Source: Phycisphaera sp. (GTDB lineage Bacteria; Planctomycetota; Phycisphaerae; Phycisphaerales; Zrk34). From it: a DNA stretch of 64,000 nt. Numbering within the stretch: the first letter of the stretch is position 1; the number at the start of each line of letters is the position of its first letter. Location: the NCBI GenBank assembly GCA_016125285.1, contig WGMA01000039.1, forward strand, positions 62,001 through 126,000. The letters run 5' to 3'. Below, one piece after another: positions 24,425-34,433 of this stretch. The notes below the pieces were generated by a model. The model was not told the origin of the DNA. It ran no database searches and was given only the letters and a program-made list of their open reading frames with translations. Made by a program: the position numbers and the translations under genes.

Positions 24425-25738
24425 TCAGCGGCGGGCGCGCGACCGGCCGCGGGCGCGGGTGGCGGTCACGAGCGCGCCGCCGGCGAGGGCGGCGGCGTGG
24501 AGGAGGGTGGCGTTGTGCAGGCCGTCGAGGATCAGCAGGGTGATGAGGAGGGCGAGGCCGGCGGCGGTGATGGCGGGGGTGGGGTAGTCGGCGGGTCGGA
24601 GGAGGCGTGCGGCGGTGACCCCGACGGGCACGGCGGCGATCGCGATGAACCACACGGCGACGCCGACGAGGCCGGTGTCGCGCAGGCGTTGGACCCACCA
24701 GCCGTCGGCGAAGGGGTGCTGGTCGGGCGTCGCGCCGCCGAAGCCGAGCGCGGGGTTGTGCTCGCGGACCTGGTCGACGTAGGTCCGCTCGGCGTCGAGC
24801 CGGAACGCGAGGCTGCGGATGCGGCTGGGCTGGACGTGCTCGGCGACGTCGAGCATCGTGTCGGCGCCGAGGCCGGCGAGTCGCAAGACGATGTACAGCG
24901 CCGCGCCGCACAGCAGCACGACCAGCACGACGCGGTCGGAGGTCAGGTGCATCACGAACAGCGCGGCGAGTCCGATCAACAGCAGCGCGTAGCCGTACAC
25001 GCCGCGGCAGGCGAGCGTCGTGATCAGCAGGATCGCCATGGGCAGCCACGCGGGCAGGTTCCACAGCCGCGCGGCCTTGCCGACGCGCCAGCAGGCGAAG
25101 GACGCGACGGTCGCGATCGCCATGAACGCGCACAGCTCCAGGCCGTCACGCAGCATGCCCGTCGGACGCCAGCCGCCGAGTCGCGCCGCCTGCTCGGCGT
25201 TCGGGGTCAGCCCGTACACGAGCTGGGCGACGAAGTGGCCCGGGCCGACGATCATCTCGAACACGCACACCGGCACGTACAGCAGGCCCGCGATCACCAC
25301 CGCGACGAGCAGCCGGCGGAGGTCCGCCGCGGAGCTGAAGTACAGCCGCCCCGCGCCCCACACCGCCAGCCACGACCACGCGTCGATCCACGCCAGCCAC
25401 ATCGCGTGCTTCGCGTCGTCGCCCGACACGCCGTTGCTCAGCCAGCTGACGATCACCGCCGCCGGCATCAGCATCATCGGCGCGTCGACCCACCGCGGCC
25501 GCGCCCCGCGCAGCACACGCCGATCGAACAGCACGATGCCCAGCCACAGCCCCATGCCGATCGCCACGCCGCGGTCGACCGCGATCAGCTGCCAGGGCAG
25601 CATCGTGACCGTCGGCAGCACGAGGAACCCGCCGAGCACGCCGACCATGACCGCCCGCTTCTTGTCGACGAAGCGGAACAGCATCGCGGTGAGGATCACC
25701 CAGCCGACGAGTGCGGTGTAGATGACGCCCGTGTGCAT
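24425..25738 (-). CDS. O-antigen ligase/polymerase-like membrane protein
   Basis: A 437-residue inner-membrane protein with about eleven hydrophobic segments and one large periplasmic loop (about 285-345, containing [21 protein letters not shown]). This layout is that of Wzy polymerases and WaaL O-antigen ligases, which join polysaccharide units or attach them to a lipid on the periplasmic side. The ATG at 25738 is the most likely start. Proximity to the Wza-like exporter suggests a shared exopolysaccharide pathway. Confidence 0.72.
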   Translation of the reverse strand: MHTGVIYTALVGWVILTAMLFRFVDKKRAVMVGVLGGFLVLPTVTMLPWQLIAVDRGVAIGMGLWLGIVLFDRRVLRGARPRWVDAPMMLMPAAVIVSWLSNGVSGDDAKHAMWLAWIDAWSWLAVWGAGRLYFSSAADLRRLLVAVVIAGLLYVPVCVFEMIVGPGHFVAQLVYGLTPNAEQAARLGGWRPTGMLRDGLELCAFMAIATVASFACWRVGKAARLWNLPAWLPMAILLITTLACRGVYGYALLLIGLAALFVMHLTSDRVVLVVLLCGAALYIVLRLAGLGADTMLDVAEHVQPSRIRSLAFRLDAERTYVDQVREHNPALGFGGATPDQHPFADGWWVQRLRDTGLVGVAVWFIAIAAVPVGVTAARLLRPADYPTPAITAAGLALLITLLILDGLHNATLLHAAALAGGALVTATRARGRSRARR

Positions 25739-25841
25739 GGGGGGATTGTAATGGGGATGCCGATGTCGCGCCGTGCCTCGCCGCGCGGTGTTGAATACGC
25801 AGGACACGACGCTCGTCCGACAGATTCTAAATCAAATAAGA

Positions 25842-25847
25842 TATAAT
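25842..25847 (+). promoter_or_regulatory. Candidate -10 element for the HTH/Fic pair
   Basis: A perfect TATAAT sits in a very AT-rich stretch (about 25830-25885) 57 bases before the HTH start codon. A matching -35 is not clear. The HTH protein may bind nearby to repress its own operon. Confidence 0.45.
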
Positions 25848-25903
25848 TTAAATGGATTATCAATCATATTTAATCTACAATTGAGCGGATAATGGAGGCG
25901 GTC

Positions 25904-26287
25904 ATGATTCGTAACACGCTTATCACAAATGGATTGAACGACCGACGAGCCTCATTGGGCATGACAGTCGCCGATCTCGCGGAGCGGAGCGGCGTGTCGG
26001 TGGCGACGGTGAATCGTGTGCTGGGCGGAGACCGCCACGCGTCGTTCGACAACATCGCTCGTGTGGCGGGCGTGCTGGGCGTGGACGTGGTGATGTCGCC
26101 GCGCGGGGACGCCGAGAAGCTCAAGCGTGCCGAGGCGCGGGCGAAGGCGGAGCGGCTGGTGCGGATCGTGCAGGGCACGTCGTCGCTCGAGGGCCAGGCG
26201 GTCGACGACGAGACGGTCGAGGCGATGATTCAGGACACGATGCACGAGTTGCTGCGCGGCAGCGGCCGGCGGGTGTGGTCGCCGTGA
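25904..26287 (+). CDS. Mobile mystery protein A-like HTH antitoxin with Fic-inhibitory motif
   Basis: A 127-residue protein. The N-terminal two thirds are an XRE-type HTH (MTVADLAERSGVSVATVNRV, about 20-39). The C-terminal helix carries TSSLEG (92-97), which fits the (S/T)xxxE(G/N) motif whose glutamate blocks ATP binding in Fic enzymes (VbhA-like antitoxins). The next gene encodes a Fic protein and overlaps it by 4 bases. So one small protein may both repress the operon and inhibit the toxin. GGAGG lies before the ATG at 25904. The pair matches the mobile mystery protein A/B families. Confidence 0.82.
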   Translation: MIRNTLITNGLNDRRASLGMTVADLAERSGVSVATVNRVLGGDRHASFDNIARVAGVLGVDVVMSPRGDAEKLKRAEARAKAERLVRIVQGTSSLEGQAVDDETVEAMIQDTMHELLRGSGRRVWSP

Positions 26288-26892
26288 GCGACGACTGGCC
26301 GACGCTGCCGGGCGAGTCTCCCATCGACGACATCTCCGGGCTGAAGGTGCGTGGTATCACGACGCGCGCCGAGCTGAATCGCTACGAGGCGCGCAACATC
26401 CTCAAGGCGACCGTGCGGTACCTTGCCGACCGGCCGTCGCGCAAACGTGCGCCGTTCGACCTGGCATGGGTGTTCAGGCTGCACGAACAGATGTTCGGCG
26501 ACGTGTGGGCGTGGGCCGGGCAGAAGCGACGCGGCGAGCTGAACATGGGCGTGCCGCGCCATCAGATCGACACCCAGCTCCGCGCGTTGCTCGACGACCT
26601 GACGTACTGGTGTGACGAGACGGACATGCCGCTGGTGGAGCAGGCGGTGCGGCTGCATCATCGCGCGGTGCAGATCCACCCGTTCGAGAACGGCAACGGC
26701 CGTTGGGCGCGGATGCTGGCCAACGTCTGGCTGAAGCAGAACGGGCACGCGGTGGTGGTCTGGCCGGAGGTCGACATGGCGCGCGACACGTCGCAGCGCG
26801 ACGCGTACATCGATGCGCTGAAAGCGGCCGACGCGGGCGATTATCAGCCGCTGATCACATTTCACGAGCGGTATGTCGAGGATGATGTGTAG
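26284..26892 (+). CDS. Fic-domain protein, mobile mystery protein B-like
   Basis: A 202-residue Fic enzyme. The active-site loop HPFENGNGR (132-140) is the complete HxFx(D/E)GNGRxxR-type motif, with the catalytic His. It should transfer AMP or another nucleotide to a protein hydroxyl. The conserved N-terminal phrase ISGLKVRGITTRAELNRYE is typical of mobile mystery protein B. The chosen start is GTG 26284, overlapping the HTH stop (GTGA); a GTG three codons upstream is also possible. The stop codon lies in an inverted repeat shared with the convergent gene. Confidence 0.88.
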   Translation: MSDDWPTLPGESPIDDISGLKVRGITTRAELNRYEARNILKATVRYLADRPSRKRAPFDLAWVFRLHEQMFGDVWAWAGQKRRGELNMGVPRHQIDTQLRALLDDLTYWCDETDMPLVEQAVRLHHRAVQIHPFENGNGRWARMLANVWLKQNGHAVVVWPEVDMARDTSQRDAYIDALKAADAGDYQPLITFHERYVEDDV

Positions 26893-26940
26893 GTCAGGCT
26901 ATGCCTGACGCAACGTCGATGTCAGGCGGAGCCTGACCTA
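26890..26940. repeat. Inverted repeat containing both convergent stop codons
   Basis: TAGGTCAGGCT (26890-26900) pairs perfectly with AGCCTGACCTA (26930-26940), and GCCTGAC (26903-26909) with GTCAGGC (26921-26927). The TAG of the Fic gene is the first three bases; the TAG of the opposite-strand gene is the last three. Without a T tract it is not a typical intrinsic terminator, but it could stop or stabilise both transcripts. Confidence 0.85.
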
Positions 26941-28977
26941 GTTGGCGGCGCGGAACAGCGGCGGGTCGAGCTCGTCGGTCCGGCCGTACGTGACGTGCTC
27001 GTCGGCGAAGTCGACGTCGAGCCGCCACCAGCCCTTCTGTGGATACCACCAGCCGCCGCGGTCGTAGGGCGGGGCGATGTCGGCGAGCGGCAGGTCCTCG
27101 GCGTAGCCGCGCAGCGTGAGCTTCGTGTCGGCGCCGGCGAGCTGCGCGACGGAGATCGTTCGGCTGTTGGGGTTGGACGCGTCGAAGCGCACGGCGTCGG
27201 TGGTGCGCGTCGATCCACTGCGGGTGGTGTAGCGCACGGCGTACCAGCCGGACTCGGCGACGGGCCAGTCGGCCTGGAAGTGCACGGGTATGATCGTTGC
27301 CGGATACCACTCCCAGCCGGGCGCGTAATCGCCGCGCGGGTCGGTGACGGGCACGCGGTCGTCGCTCCACTTGTCCCCGTCTTCGGGAGTCCACACCCGC
27401 AGCGGTTGGCCGTCTTTGAGCACCTCGACGCGCGTGAGGGGATCATGGTCACCGTGTCGCACGGTGACGATGACGTGCGCGAAGAACGCACGCCGTAGCT
27501 GCGCGAAGCGTGACGCGTTGCTGATCTCCAGGATCGTGGTGAACGCGGGCTCGGTGAGTTCGCGGACGAGGATGTGCATGTGGCCTTCCTTCGTCGGCTC
27601 GATGTACACCGGGCTGCTGAGCCACCAGTTGCCCTGCATGTCTTCGCAGCGGGCGACGATCCACGCGCGGCGGTCGGTCGGCAGCGTCACGTCGCTCGTG
27701 AGCTCGACCGCGCCCTGTTTGCCCTGCACGTTGAACGCCGCGACGCGCCGGCCGTGCATGTACAGCGCGGCGCTGCGCAGCGGGCCGAGGCTGTGCGTGG
27801 TGAGCTTCGCGGTGACTTTCGAGCCGGGCTCGCGTTGCAGCGTGTCGCCCGGGCCCGCGCCCTCGACGTCGAGCTCGGCGAACACCGGCCCGCCGTTGGT
27901 CGCGCACGTGCGGCCGGCGCGCATCGCGTCGACGATCGCGCGGTAGTCGAGCCGATCCGCCCGGCAGTACACACGCCGGTCGCCGGGCGACAGCGTGTTG
28001 CTCCGCCCCAGCGCCGCGTCCGTGTAGCTGCTGACGCCGATGCGGTTGCCGAGGTTCAGCAGCGCGAACCACATCGCCTGCGTGTGCTGCGCGTCGACGT
28101 CGAACAGGTCGGTGGTCTTGTTCAGCACGCCGTCGGACAGCGCCTCGGTCGCGCCCATCCAGTGCAGCTGCGTCGGCGGCGTCATCGGGTGCGTGTGGAT
28201 CGTCACGCCGTCGATCGCGTGCACGGCTTCGGTCAGCGCCTGTCCCGGCAGCGGCCGGTGAAACAGCCGCGTCGTCTCGTCGTCGGTCAACGCACGCGTG
28301 ATGCCCGGCGTGTTGATGTGCCCGACGTACGGCCCCGGCCGCTGCTCCTGCGCGTAACGCAGCAGGAACGTCGGCGTGTCGAGCTTGTCGATCATCTCGT
28401 ACGACACGCTCGAACCGGCCTCGGTGATGAAGCTCAGCCCGTTCGCCCGGCCCTGCAGCGCGGTGTACGCCAGGTCGGTGCGCACCGCGCCGTGCTCGTC
28501 GTGCTTGGTGTGCACGTGGTTGTCGCCGGCGTACCAGCCCATCGAAGCGGTGTCGATCCAGCGGTGCAGCCGCGCGCGGTACGTCGCGTGCTCGCCCGCC
28601 TTCGCGTCGACCTGCATCGTCAGCGGCACGATGTGCGGCCCGCTGTGCAGTTCGATCGTCGTCGCCCCGGCGGGGGCGGTGACGGTGAACGACCCGTCGG
28701 CGAAGAAACGCCCGTCCCTGTACACGCCGCGCGACGAGCCGTCGGGATGTGACTGATCCGACGCCGTGACGATGACACGCACGGGCAGCGGCGCGTCGCT
28801 GGCGTCGTCGACGATGTGCACGGTGATCCGCGCCGCGCCGTCGGCCGTCGGCTTCGTCTCCGTGCGCGCATACGTGTCCCCGTCCGCGCCGTTGTCATCG
28901 GCGGCGCGCACGCGCGTCGCGGCGAGCGCGGTGATGCCGATCAGCGTGAGCGCGATGAGGCGTGTCGAGTTGTTCAT
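26938..28977 (-). CDS. Secreted CehA/McbA-type PHP-fold metallohydrolase
   Basis: A 679-residue exported protein with an N-terminal signal peptide (about 1-25, ending VRAAD). A beta-sandwich region follows, then a PHP-like metal site starting at GWYAGDNHVHTKHDEHG (HxH motif, near residue 150). Later histidines (THPMTPP) and IGVSSYTDA complete the fold. Family members (CehA, McbA) hydrolyse esters or carbamates, but the substrate here is unknown. The C-terminal 250 residues form further beta domains. The start at 28977 is chosen for the signal peptide. It is separate from the Fic pair and points toward it. Confidence 0.8.
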   Translation of the reverse strand: MNNSTRLIALTLIGITALAATRVRAADDNGADGDTYARTETKPTADGAARITVHIVDDASDAPLPVRVIVTASDQSHPDGSSRGVYRDGRFFADGSFTVTAPAGATTIELHSGPHIVPLTMQVDAKAGEHATYRARLHRWIDTASMGWYAGDNHVHTKHDEHGAVRTDLAYTALQGRANGLSFITEAGSSVSYEMIDKLDTPTFLLRYAQEQRPGPYVGHINTPGITRALTDDETTRLFHRPLPGQALTEAVHAIDGVTIHTHPMTPPTQLHWMGATEALSDGVLNKTTDLFDVDAQHTQAMWFALLNLGNRIGVSSYTDAALGRSNTLSPGDRRVYCRADRLDYRAIVDAMRAGRTCATNGGPVFAELDVEGAGPGDTLQREPGSKVTAKLTTHSLGPLRSAALYMHGRRVAAFNVQGKQGAVELTSDVTLPTDRRAWIVARCEDMQGNWWLSSPVYIEPTKEGHMHILVRELTEPAFTTILEISNASRFAQLRRAFFAHVIVTVRHGDHDPLTRVEVLKDGQPLRVWTPEDGDKWSDDRVPVTDPRGDYAPGWEWYPATIIPVHFQADWPVAESGWYAVRYTTRSGSTRTTDAVRFDASNPNSRTISVAQLAGADTKLTLRGYAEDLPLADIAPPYDRGGWWYPQKGWWRLDVDFADEHVTYGRTDELDPPLFRAAN

Positions 28978-29031
28978 GAGCGTGCCGCGTGAATGGGTGC
29001 GGCCCATTCTACGCGACACGCGCTGCGTAGG

Positions 29032-30069
29032 TCAGTTCTTGTCCACCGGCAGGATCGGCGTGTCCCAGCCGGCGAGTTCTTCGGGCTTGATCTTCGGCTT
29101 GACGTGGTAGTCGTGGGTGTGTCGCCACGTCGGGTTGAACGGGCCGACGAAGCTGACGTCGAGGTCGGGCTTGATGGCGTCGTCGAGCCCGACCGCCCAG
29201 AAGCACGCGTTGATGAGCATGCGGCGGTAGCCGTCGTTGGTGATGTCGTCGGACGCGCCGTAGGTGGAAGTGAACACGCGGCCGGTCTTGCCGTCCTTGC
29301 CTTCGTAGGCGCGCACCCACGCGCCGGGCACGGGCTTCTTGGACGTGTCGTCGGGCGAGTCGGGCTCCATGCCGGTCAGCGGCTGCGCCATCGCGAGCAC
29401 GGTGCTCGGCTGGAGCGGGTTGGTGAAGTAGCCGCCGGCCTGGGCCCACATGTGATCGACGCCGCGCAGGATCGGGTGGTCCTTCTGCTCCGGCACGATG
29501 TCGAGGCGCGTCGACGACTTGTGGTTGCCGCCGTAGTGACCGGCCCACTTCTCGCCGAGCACCTGTCGGCCGAAGCCGTCCTTGTACTCCGCGCCGCCGT
29601 AGCCGTTGTTGAACTTCTCGTAGGGTGAGCCCTTGGGGATCTTGTTGAAGCCGTGCGTCGCGGTGCGGAGTCCGACGATGGGGCCGGCGCGGTCGAGGTA
29701 CGCGGCGAAGTGCTTCATCTGGTCTTCGGGCCAGTTCTGAAAGCGTGTGAACAGGACGAGCAGGTCGGCCGAGTCGAGCGCCTCGATGCCGGGCACGTTG
29801 GACGCGCCGCGCTGGATGTAGCCGTCGGCGTCGACGCCGAACACGACGGTGCACTTGAAGCCGAAGTGCTTCGCGAGGATGCGCGCGAGCGCCGGCAGCG
29901 TCTCCTCGGACTTGTACTCGTGATCGGAGGCGATGAATACGATGTGCCTGCCCTTGCCGGGCCCGGCGTCGCCTTCGTAGACGACCGGCGCGGCGCGACA
30001 CGCGAGCGGCGATACGAGCAGGGCGACGAGCAAGGCGCAGGGCACGATCAGCGGAAAGCGGTGCGGCAT
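29032..30069 (-). CDS. Secreted ThuA-domain protein
   Basis: A 345-residue protein with a clear signal peptide (residues 1-26). The ThuA domain has a glutamine-amidotransferase-like fold: IVFIASDHEYKSEETLPALA (43-62), DLLVLFTRFQNWPEDQMKHF, GLRTATHGF, and the conserved HYGGNHKSSTRL and DHPILRGV. ThuA proteins are abundant in Planctomycetota and linked to sugar degradation, with trehalose use in Rhizobium, but their reaction is unclear. The ATG follows GGAG. It lies 54 bases upstream of the CehA-like gene on the same strand, so the two are probably cotranscribed. Confidence 0.88.
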   Translation of the reverse strand: MPHRFPLIVPCALLVALLVSPLACRAAPVVYEGDAGPGKGRHIVFIASDHEYKSEETLPALARILAKHFGFKCTVVFGVDADGYIQRGASNVPGIEALDSADLLVLFTRFQNWPEDQMKHFAAYLDRAGPIVGLRTATHGFNKIPKGSPYEKFNNGYGGAEYKDGFGRQVLGEKWAGHYGGNHKSSTRLDIVPEQKDHPILRGVDHMWAQAGGYFTNPLQPSTVLAMAQPLTGMEPDSPDDTSKKPVPGAWVRAYEGKDGKTGRVFTSTYGASDDITNDGYRRMLINACFWAVGLDDAIKPDLDVSFVGPFNPTWRHTHDYHVKPKIKPEELAGWDTPILPVDKN

Positions 30070-30204
30070 GGGAAGGCTCCGTGGCGGGGTGATGGCGATG
30101 TCTCTGACGTGCCTGCGACAAGCGTAGGACGCCACACGACAGCGAACAAGCGCGGCGGGATCGTTTATCATGCGTGTGGTCGTAAGCCCGCTGAGATCGA
30201 CGCC

Positions 30205-31167
30205 ATGAACGAACACCCGGACAACCCGCGGCGGTGCAACCTCGTGCTGGTGTGGCACGGCAACGCCGCGCCGCGCTCGGACATGGAGCGGATCGCCGAG
30301 CGCATCCACGCACGCTGGCCGCACATCCGCGTGCTGATCGCCAGGCGTCGCCCGCGGCTGTCGACGTGGCTGCGCTGCCTGCTGGCGCCGACGTGCGTCG
30401 TGTCGTTCCACCCGGTGACCAAGCGGTGGTGGGTGCGCGGTCGGCTGTTCGACGGCTACCGCATCGACAAGCACGAGCAGAACACGATCTTCAGCGCGGC
30501 GGGGCTGCCGGTGCCGGAGTGGGCGGTGATCAGCCCGGGCGACGACACGCCGGACGTGACGCACCTCGGCGCGTACGTGGTGACGAAGCCGGACTGCGGC
30601 GGGCAGGGAGCCGACGTGTTGATCCGCCGATCGTCGCGCGTGCGTTACCGCGAGCCGAAGACGGACATGGCGAGGATGCTGGCGGAGCGTTACGACAACG
30701 CGGACATGATCGTGCAGCGGTTCGTCTACACCGGGCCGCACGCGCGGTGCTACCGCGTGACGACGCTGTTCGGCCGGACGATCTTCGCGTGGCTGCAGGA
30801 GGCGTCGCACGATCGCCCGCCGCTCGAGGGCCCCGACGCGTTCGGCGGCGGCGGGCACTCGATCGTGTCGTCCGGCAAGGGCTGCACGTTCACGCTCATC
30901 GACGACCCCGACATCATCGAGCTCGCCGAGCGAGCGCACGCGACAATCCCGCACATCCCGTTGCTCGGCGTCGACATCGTCCGCGAACAGCCCAGCGGCA
31001 GGCTCTACATCCTCGAGGTCAACCCCAACGGGTACACGTGGCACCTCGGCTCGAAGAACGGTCAAAAGATCCAGCGCGAGTCTGGCTTCGACATCGCTGC
31101 GCAGTTCAGCGGCTACGACGTCGCCGCCGAGGCGCTGGCCGACGTAGCGATGCGGCACGCGTGCTGA
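30205..31167 (+). CDS. ATP-grasp family ligase-like protein
   Basis: A 320-residue protein. The middle and C-terminal parts fit the ATP-grasp fold: VVTKPDCGGQGADV for the phosphate-binding loop, IVQRFVYTGPHARCYRV, and the metal-binding end LGVDIVREQPSGRLYILEVNPNG. ATP-grasp enzymes join a carboxylate to an amine, thiol or similar through an acyl phosphate. The substrate cannot be told. The N-terminal 100 residues lack a known pre-ATP-grasp motif. It is divergent from the ThuA gene and followed 43 bases later by a glycoside-hydrolase-like gene. Confidence 0.75.
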   Translation: MNEHPDNPRRCNLVLVWHGNAAPRSDMERIAERIHARWPHIRVLIARRRPRLSTWLRCLLAPTCVVSFHPVTKRWWVRGRLFDGYRIDKHEQNTIFSAAGLPVPEWAVISPGDDTPDVTHLGAYVVTKPDCGGQGADVLIRRSSRVRYREPKTDMARMLAERYDNADMIVQRFVYTGPHARCYRVTTLFGRTIFAWLQEASHDRPPLEGPDAFGGGGHSIVSSGKGCTFTLIDDPDIIELAERAHATIPHIPLLGVDIVREQPSGRLYILEVNPNGYTWHLGSKNGQKIQRESGFDIAAQFSGYDVAAEALADVAMRHAC

Positions 31168-31210
31168 GATCGGCGTCCGTCCGCCACCGCCGCCCGGATA
31201 CAATACCGCC

Positions 31211-32650
31211 ATGCACACACAACACGTCACCCGTGCCGCCGCGCTCGCCGTGTGTCTCGCGACGCTGCTCGCACTCATCGGCCCCGCGACCGCGCAGCAG
31301 CCCGCGGCGTCGGCCGACGCGTCCGCGCCGCTCGCGCTGCACCCCGACAACCCGCACTACTTCCTGTTCCGCGGCAGGCCCACCGTGCTGATCACGTCCG
31401 CCGAGCACTACGGCGCGGTGCTCAACCTCGACTTCGACTACACGCGTTACCTCGACACGCTCGCCGCCGACGGGCTGAACCTGACGCGGACGTTCACCGG
31501 CGTGTACTGCGAGCCGCCCGGCGCGTTCAACATCGAGGGCAACACGCTCGCGCCGCAGCGTGACCGCTTCATCACGCCGTGGGCGCGCACAGACGACGGC
31601 AAGCGGTGGGACCTGACGAAGTGGAACGACGCGTACTTCGCGCGGCTGCGTGACTTCATGACGCAGGCGTCGAAGCGCGGCGTCGTGGTGGAGCTGAACC
31701 TGTTCTGCCCATTCTACAAGGACGACATGTACCGGCTGAGCCCGCAGAACCCGGCGAACAACACGCAGGGCGTCGGGCCGCGCAACCGCGAGCAGGTTTA
31801 CACGCTGGACAAGCACGCCGGGCTGCTCGCCGTGCACGAGGCGCTGGTGCGGAAGATCGTCGCGGAGCTGGCCGGGTTCGACAATCTGTACTACGAGGTG
31901 TGCAACGAGCCTTACTTCGGCGGCGTGACGATGGACTGGCAACGCCGCATCGCCGACGTCATCACCGACGCGGAAAAGGCGCTGCCGCACCGGCACCTGA
32001 TCTCGATGAACATCGCCAACGGTCGGGCGAAGGTCAGCGATCCGCACCCCGCGGTGTCGATCTTCAACTTCCACTACACCAGCCCGCCCGACGCGGTCGA
32101 CATGAACTACGCGCTGAACAAGGTGATCGGCGAGAACGAGACCGGCTTCAAGGGCACCGCCGACACGCACTATCGCATGGAGGCGTGGCAGTTCCTGCTC
32201 AACGGCGGCGGGCTGTACAACAACCTCGACTACTCGTTCACCGCCGGTCACGAGGACGGCACATTCAGGTACCACGACAAGCAGCCCGGCTGTGGCAGCC
32301 CCGCGTTCCGCAAACAGATCGGCACGCTGGCGAAGTTCATCGGCGGGTTCGACGTCGTGAAGATGCGGCCGACGCGCGGCTTCGTGAAGGACCCGCCGAA
32401 GGGGCTGGCGGCGTACGCGCTGGCCGAGGCGGGCAGGCAGTACGCGGTGTACCTGTTCGGCGATCGACCGGAGATCCTCACGCTCGACCTGCCCGCCGGT
32501 CAATACCGCGTGACGTGGACTGACCCGGTCACGGGCGTGAAAACCGACGGCGGCACGCTGGGTGTGACCGACGCGGGTACCGGCCGCGCGTCGATGAAAA
32601 CACCGGAATACAAGGGCGAGGCGGCGTTTGCGATCGAGCGGATCGACTGA
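31211..32650 (+). CDS. Secreted clan-A glycoside-hydrolase-like protein
   Basis: A 479-residue exported protein with a signal peptide ending near PATAQQ. The core looks like a TIM-barrel glycoside hydrolase: [31 protein letters not shown], then the probable acid/base phrase [11 protein letters not shown] with Glu before Pro, and [10 protein letters not shown] as a candidate nucleophile segment. A C-terminal beta domain (about 410-479) resembles collagen-binding-like domains seen in such enzymes. The target polysaccharide is unknown. The gene is in line with the ATP-grasp gene and lipA. Confidence 0.75.
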   Translation: MHTQHVTRAAALAVCLATLLALIGPATAQQPAASADASAPLALHPDNPHYFLFRGRPTVLITSAEHYGAVLNLDFDYTRYLDTLAADGLNLTRTFTGVYCEPPGAFNIEGNTLAPQRDRFITPWARTDDGKRWDLTKWNDAYFARLRDFMTQASKRGVVVELNLFCPFYKDDMYRLSPQNPANNTQGVGPRNREQVYTLDKHAGLLAVHEALVRKIVAELAGFDNLYYEVCNEPYFGGVTMDWQRRIADVITDAEKALPHRHLISMNIANGRAKVSDPHPAVSIFNFHYTSPPDAVDMNYALNKVIGENETGFKGTADTHYRMEAWQFLLNGGGLYNNLDYSFTAGHEDGTFRYHDKQPGCGSPAFRKQIGTLAKFIGGFDVVKMRPTRGFVKDPPKGLAAYALAEAGRQYAVYLFGDRPEILTLDLPAGQYRVTWTDPVTGVKTDGGTLGVTDAGTGRASMKTPEYKGEAAFAIERID

Positions 32651-32688
32651 CTTCTGGCCGCGCCGTTTTCCGCTATGATGACGCAGCT

Positions 32689-33639
32689 ATGACACGCATC
32701 AGCCTCACCGACATGGTGCTCGACAACCACGTGGACAGCCGCGACTTCACGAAGCGCGGCAAGCCCCGGTGGCTGCGCATGCAGCTGCCGCAGTCCGAGC
32801 ACTACCACGAGCTCCGCCAGCTCGTGGCGAAGAACAACCTGCACACCGTCTGCCAGGAGGCGCGCTGCCCGAACATGGGCGAGTGCTGGTCGCACGGCGT
32901 GGCGACGCTGATGATCCTTGGCGATACCTGCACGCGCTCGTGCGGGTTCTGCAACATCAAGACCGGCAAGCCGCCCGTCCTCGACATCGACGAGCCCAGG
33001 CGCGTCGGCGAGGCGGTCGCCATCATGAACCTCCGCTTCGTGTGCATCACGTCGGTCAACCGCGACGAGCTGCCCGACGGCGGGGCAAAGATCTGGGCCG
33101 AGACGATCCGCGAGATCCGCACGCAGGCGCCCAACACGCAGATCGAGGCGCTGATCCCCGACTTCTGCGGCGACTGGTCCGCGCTGCAGACCGTGCTCGA
33201 CGCGAAGCCCGACGTGCTGAACCACAACCTCGAGACCGTCGCGCGCATGTACCGCGTCGTGCGTCCGCAGGCGAAGTACGAGCGGTCGATGGAGCTGCTG
33301 CGCCGGGCGAAGGAGCAGGGCTTCGTCGCGAAGACCAGCATCATGGCGGGCATCGGCGAGACCGACGCCGAGATCGAACAGCTCATGCACGACCTGCTGA
33401 AGATGACCGCGACGGATCACGGCGCGTGCGACATCCTGACGATCGGCCAGTACCTCCAGCCGTCGGCCAATCACCTGCCCGTGCAGCGTTTCGTCCACCC
33501 CGACACGTTCGCGGCGTACAAGACGCTCGGCGAGTCGCTGGGCATCACGCACGTCGAGTCGGGCCCGATGGTGCGCAGCTCGTACCACGCCGACCAGCAG
33601 GCGAAACTCGCCAGCGAAGCGATGGACGCGCGGGGGTAA
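32689..33639 (+). CDS. lipA: Lipoyl synthase
   Basis: A 316-residue radical SAM enzyme that inserts two sulfurs into octanoyl-lipoyl domains. The auxiliary cluster cysteines are in [12 protein letters not shown] (CX4CX5C). The radical SAM cluster is CTRSCGFC (CX3CX2C). The C-terminal serine ligand is present in [17 protein letters not shown]-type and THNLE-type blocks ([11 protein letters not shown]) are intact. The length is normal. No lipB is nearby. It probably draws electrons from a ferredoxin. The following DNA contains short CACGAAG/CTTCGTG repeats. Confidence 0.96.
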   Translation: MTRISLTDMVLDNHVDSRDFTKRGKPRWLRMQLPQSEHYHELRQLVAKNNLHTVCQEARCPNMGECWSHGVATLMILGDTCTRSCGFCNIKTGKPPVLDIDEPRRVGEAVAIMNLRFVCITSVNRDELPDGGAKIWAETIREIRTQAPNTQIEALIPDFCGDWSALQTVLDAKPDVLNHNLETVARMYRVVRPQAKYERSMELLRRAKEQGFVAKTSIMAGIGETDAEIEQLMHDLLKMTATDHGACDILTIGQYLQPSANHLPVQRFVHPDTFAAYKTLGESLGITHVESGPMVRSSYHADQQAKLASEAMDARG

Positions 33640-33772
33640 GTTCAACCACATCGACAGGAAGGCTCACGAAGACCCACCAGGCCTCTGAATCACTTCGTGC
33701 GGCTTCGTGATTCTTTGAGTTTTCGTGGTTCCATCCGCATCGGCTACAATGGGTCGTAACGGGAGTCGCCTC

Positions 33773-34090
33773 ATGGTCACGAGCAAAGCCGACCTGCCAA
33801 TGGACGAGATCGTGGCGTTCTGCCAGCGGTGGAAGATCACCGAACTGTCGCTGTTCGGCTCGATCCTGCGCGAGGACTTTGGGCCCGACAGCGACGTGGA
33901 TGTTCTGGTGACGTTTGCCAATGACGCGGATTGGAGCCTGTGGGATCTTGTGCCGATGCAGGACGAACTGTCGCGCATCATGGGACGTTCGGTCGACCTT
34001 GTGGAACGGCGGGCGGTGGAACAGAGCAGAAACTACGTCCGTCGTCATCACATCCTCAGCCGCACGGAGCCGATCTATGCAGCGCGATGA
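33773..34090 (+). CDS. mntA: MntA-type nucleotidyltransferase antitoxin
   Basis: A 105-residue minimal nucleotidyltransferase. The catalytic motif GS plus paired aspartates is in LFGSILREDFGPDSDVDVLV. MntA proteins add AMP groups to the HEPN toxin HepT and inactivate it. The gene overlaps the downstream HEPN gene by 14 bases, so they are translationally linked. The symbol follows from the pairing. The start ATG lacks a strong Shine-Dalgarno sequence. Confidence 0.85.
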   Translation: MVTSKADLPMDEIVAFCQRWKITELSLFGSILREDFGPDSDVDVLVTFANDADWSLWDLVPMQDELSRIMGRSVDLVERRAVEQSRNYVRRHHILSRTEPIYAAR

Positions 34091-34433
34091 GGCTCTGTTG
34101 GTCGACATGCTCGAACACGCCCGGATGATCGTCAGGCACAGCGCCGATCTGACGCGCGAACGGTTCGCCGAAGACGAGGTGCTTCAGGCGGCGATGACCC
34201 GCTGGATACAGGTCATCGGTGAGGCGGCGTGGCAGGTCTCCGATGAGTTCAAGCAGCTGCATCAGCAGGTTCCCTGGGCCAAGATTGCCGGAACCCGTCA
34301 TCGGCTGGTGCACGACTACGGCAACGTTAGCGTCGAACTGATGTGGGCGGTCATTGAGCAGCACATTCCGGAACTGGTCAATCAACTCGTGTCACTGGTT
34401 CCGAGACCGCCCGGCGCGGGAGACTCCGCGTGA
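34077..34433 (+). CDS. hepT: HepT-type HEPN ribonuclease toxin
   Basis: A 118-residue helical HEPN protein. The active site RxxxxHxY is seen in RHRLVHDYG near residue 83, where the tyrosine is the residue modified by MntA in the Shewanella system. Free HepT cuts RNA, often tRNA, and stops growth. It overlaps mntA upstream and the glutamine-amidotransferase gene downstream (GTGA), giving a three-gene translational chain. Confidence 0.87.
   Translation: MQRDEALLVDMLEHARMIVRHSADLTRERFAEDEVLQAAMTRWIQVIGEAAWQVSDEFKQLHQQVPWAKIAGTRHRLVHDYGNVSVELMWAVIEQHIPELVNQLVSLVPRPPGAGDSA

Noticed and set aside
30070-31350. A long N-terminal extension of the ThuA protein
   Set aside because: The extension is antisense to the ATP-grasp gene. 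The signal peptide and GGAG site fix the start at 30069.
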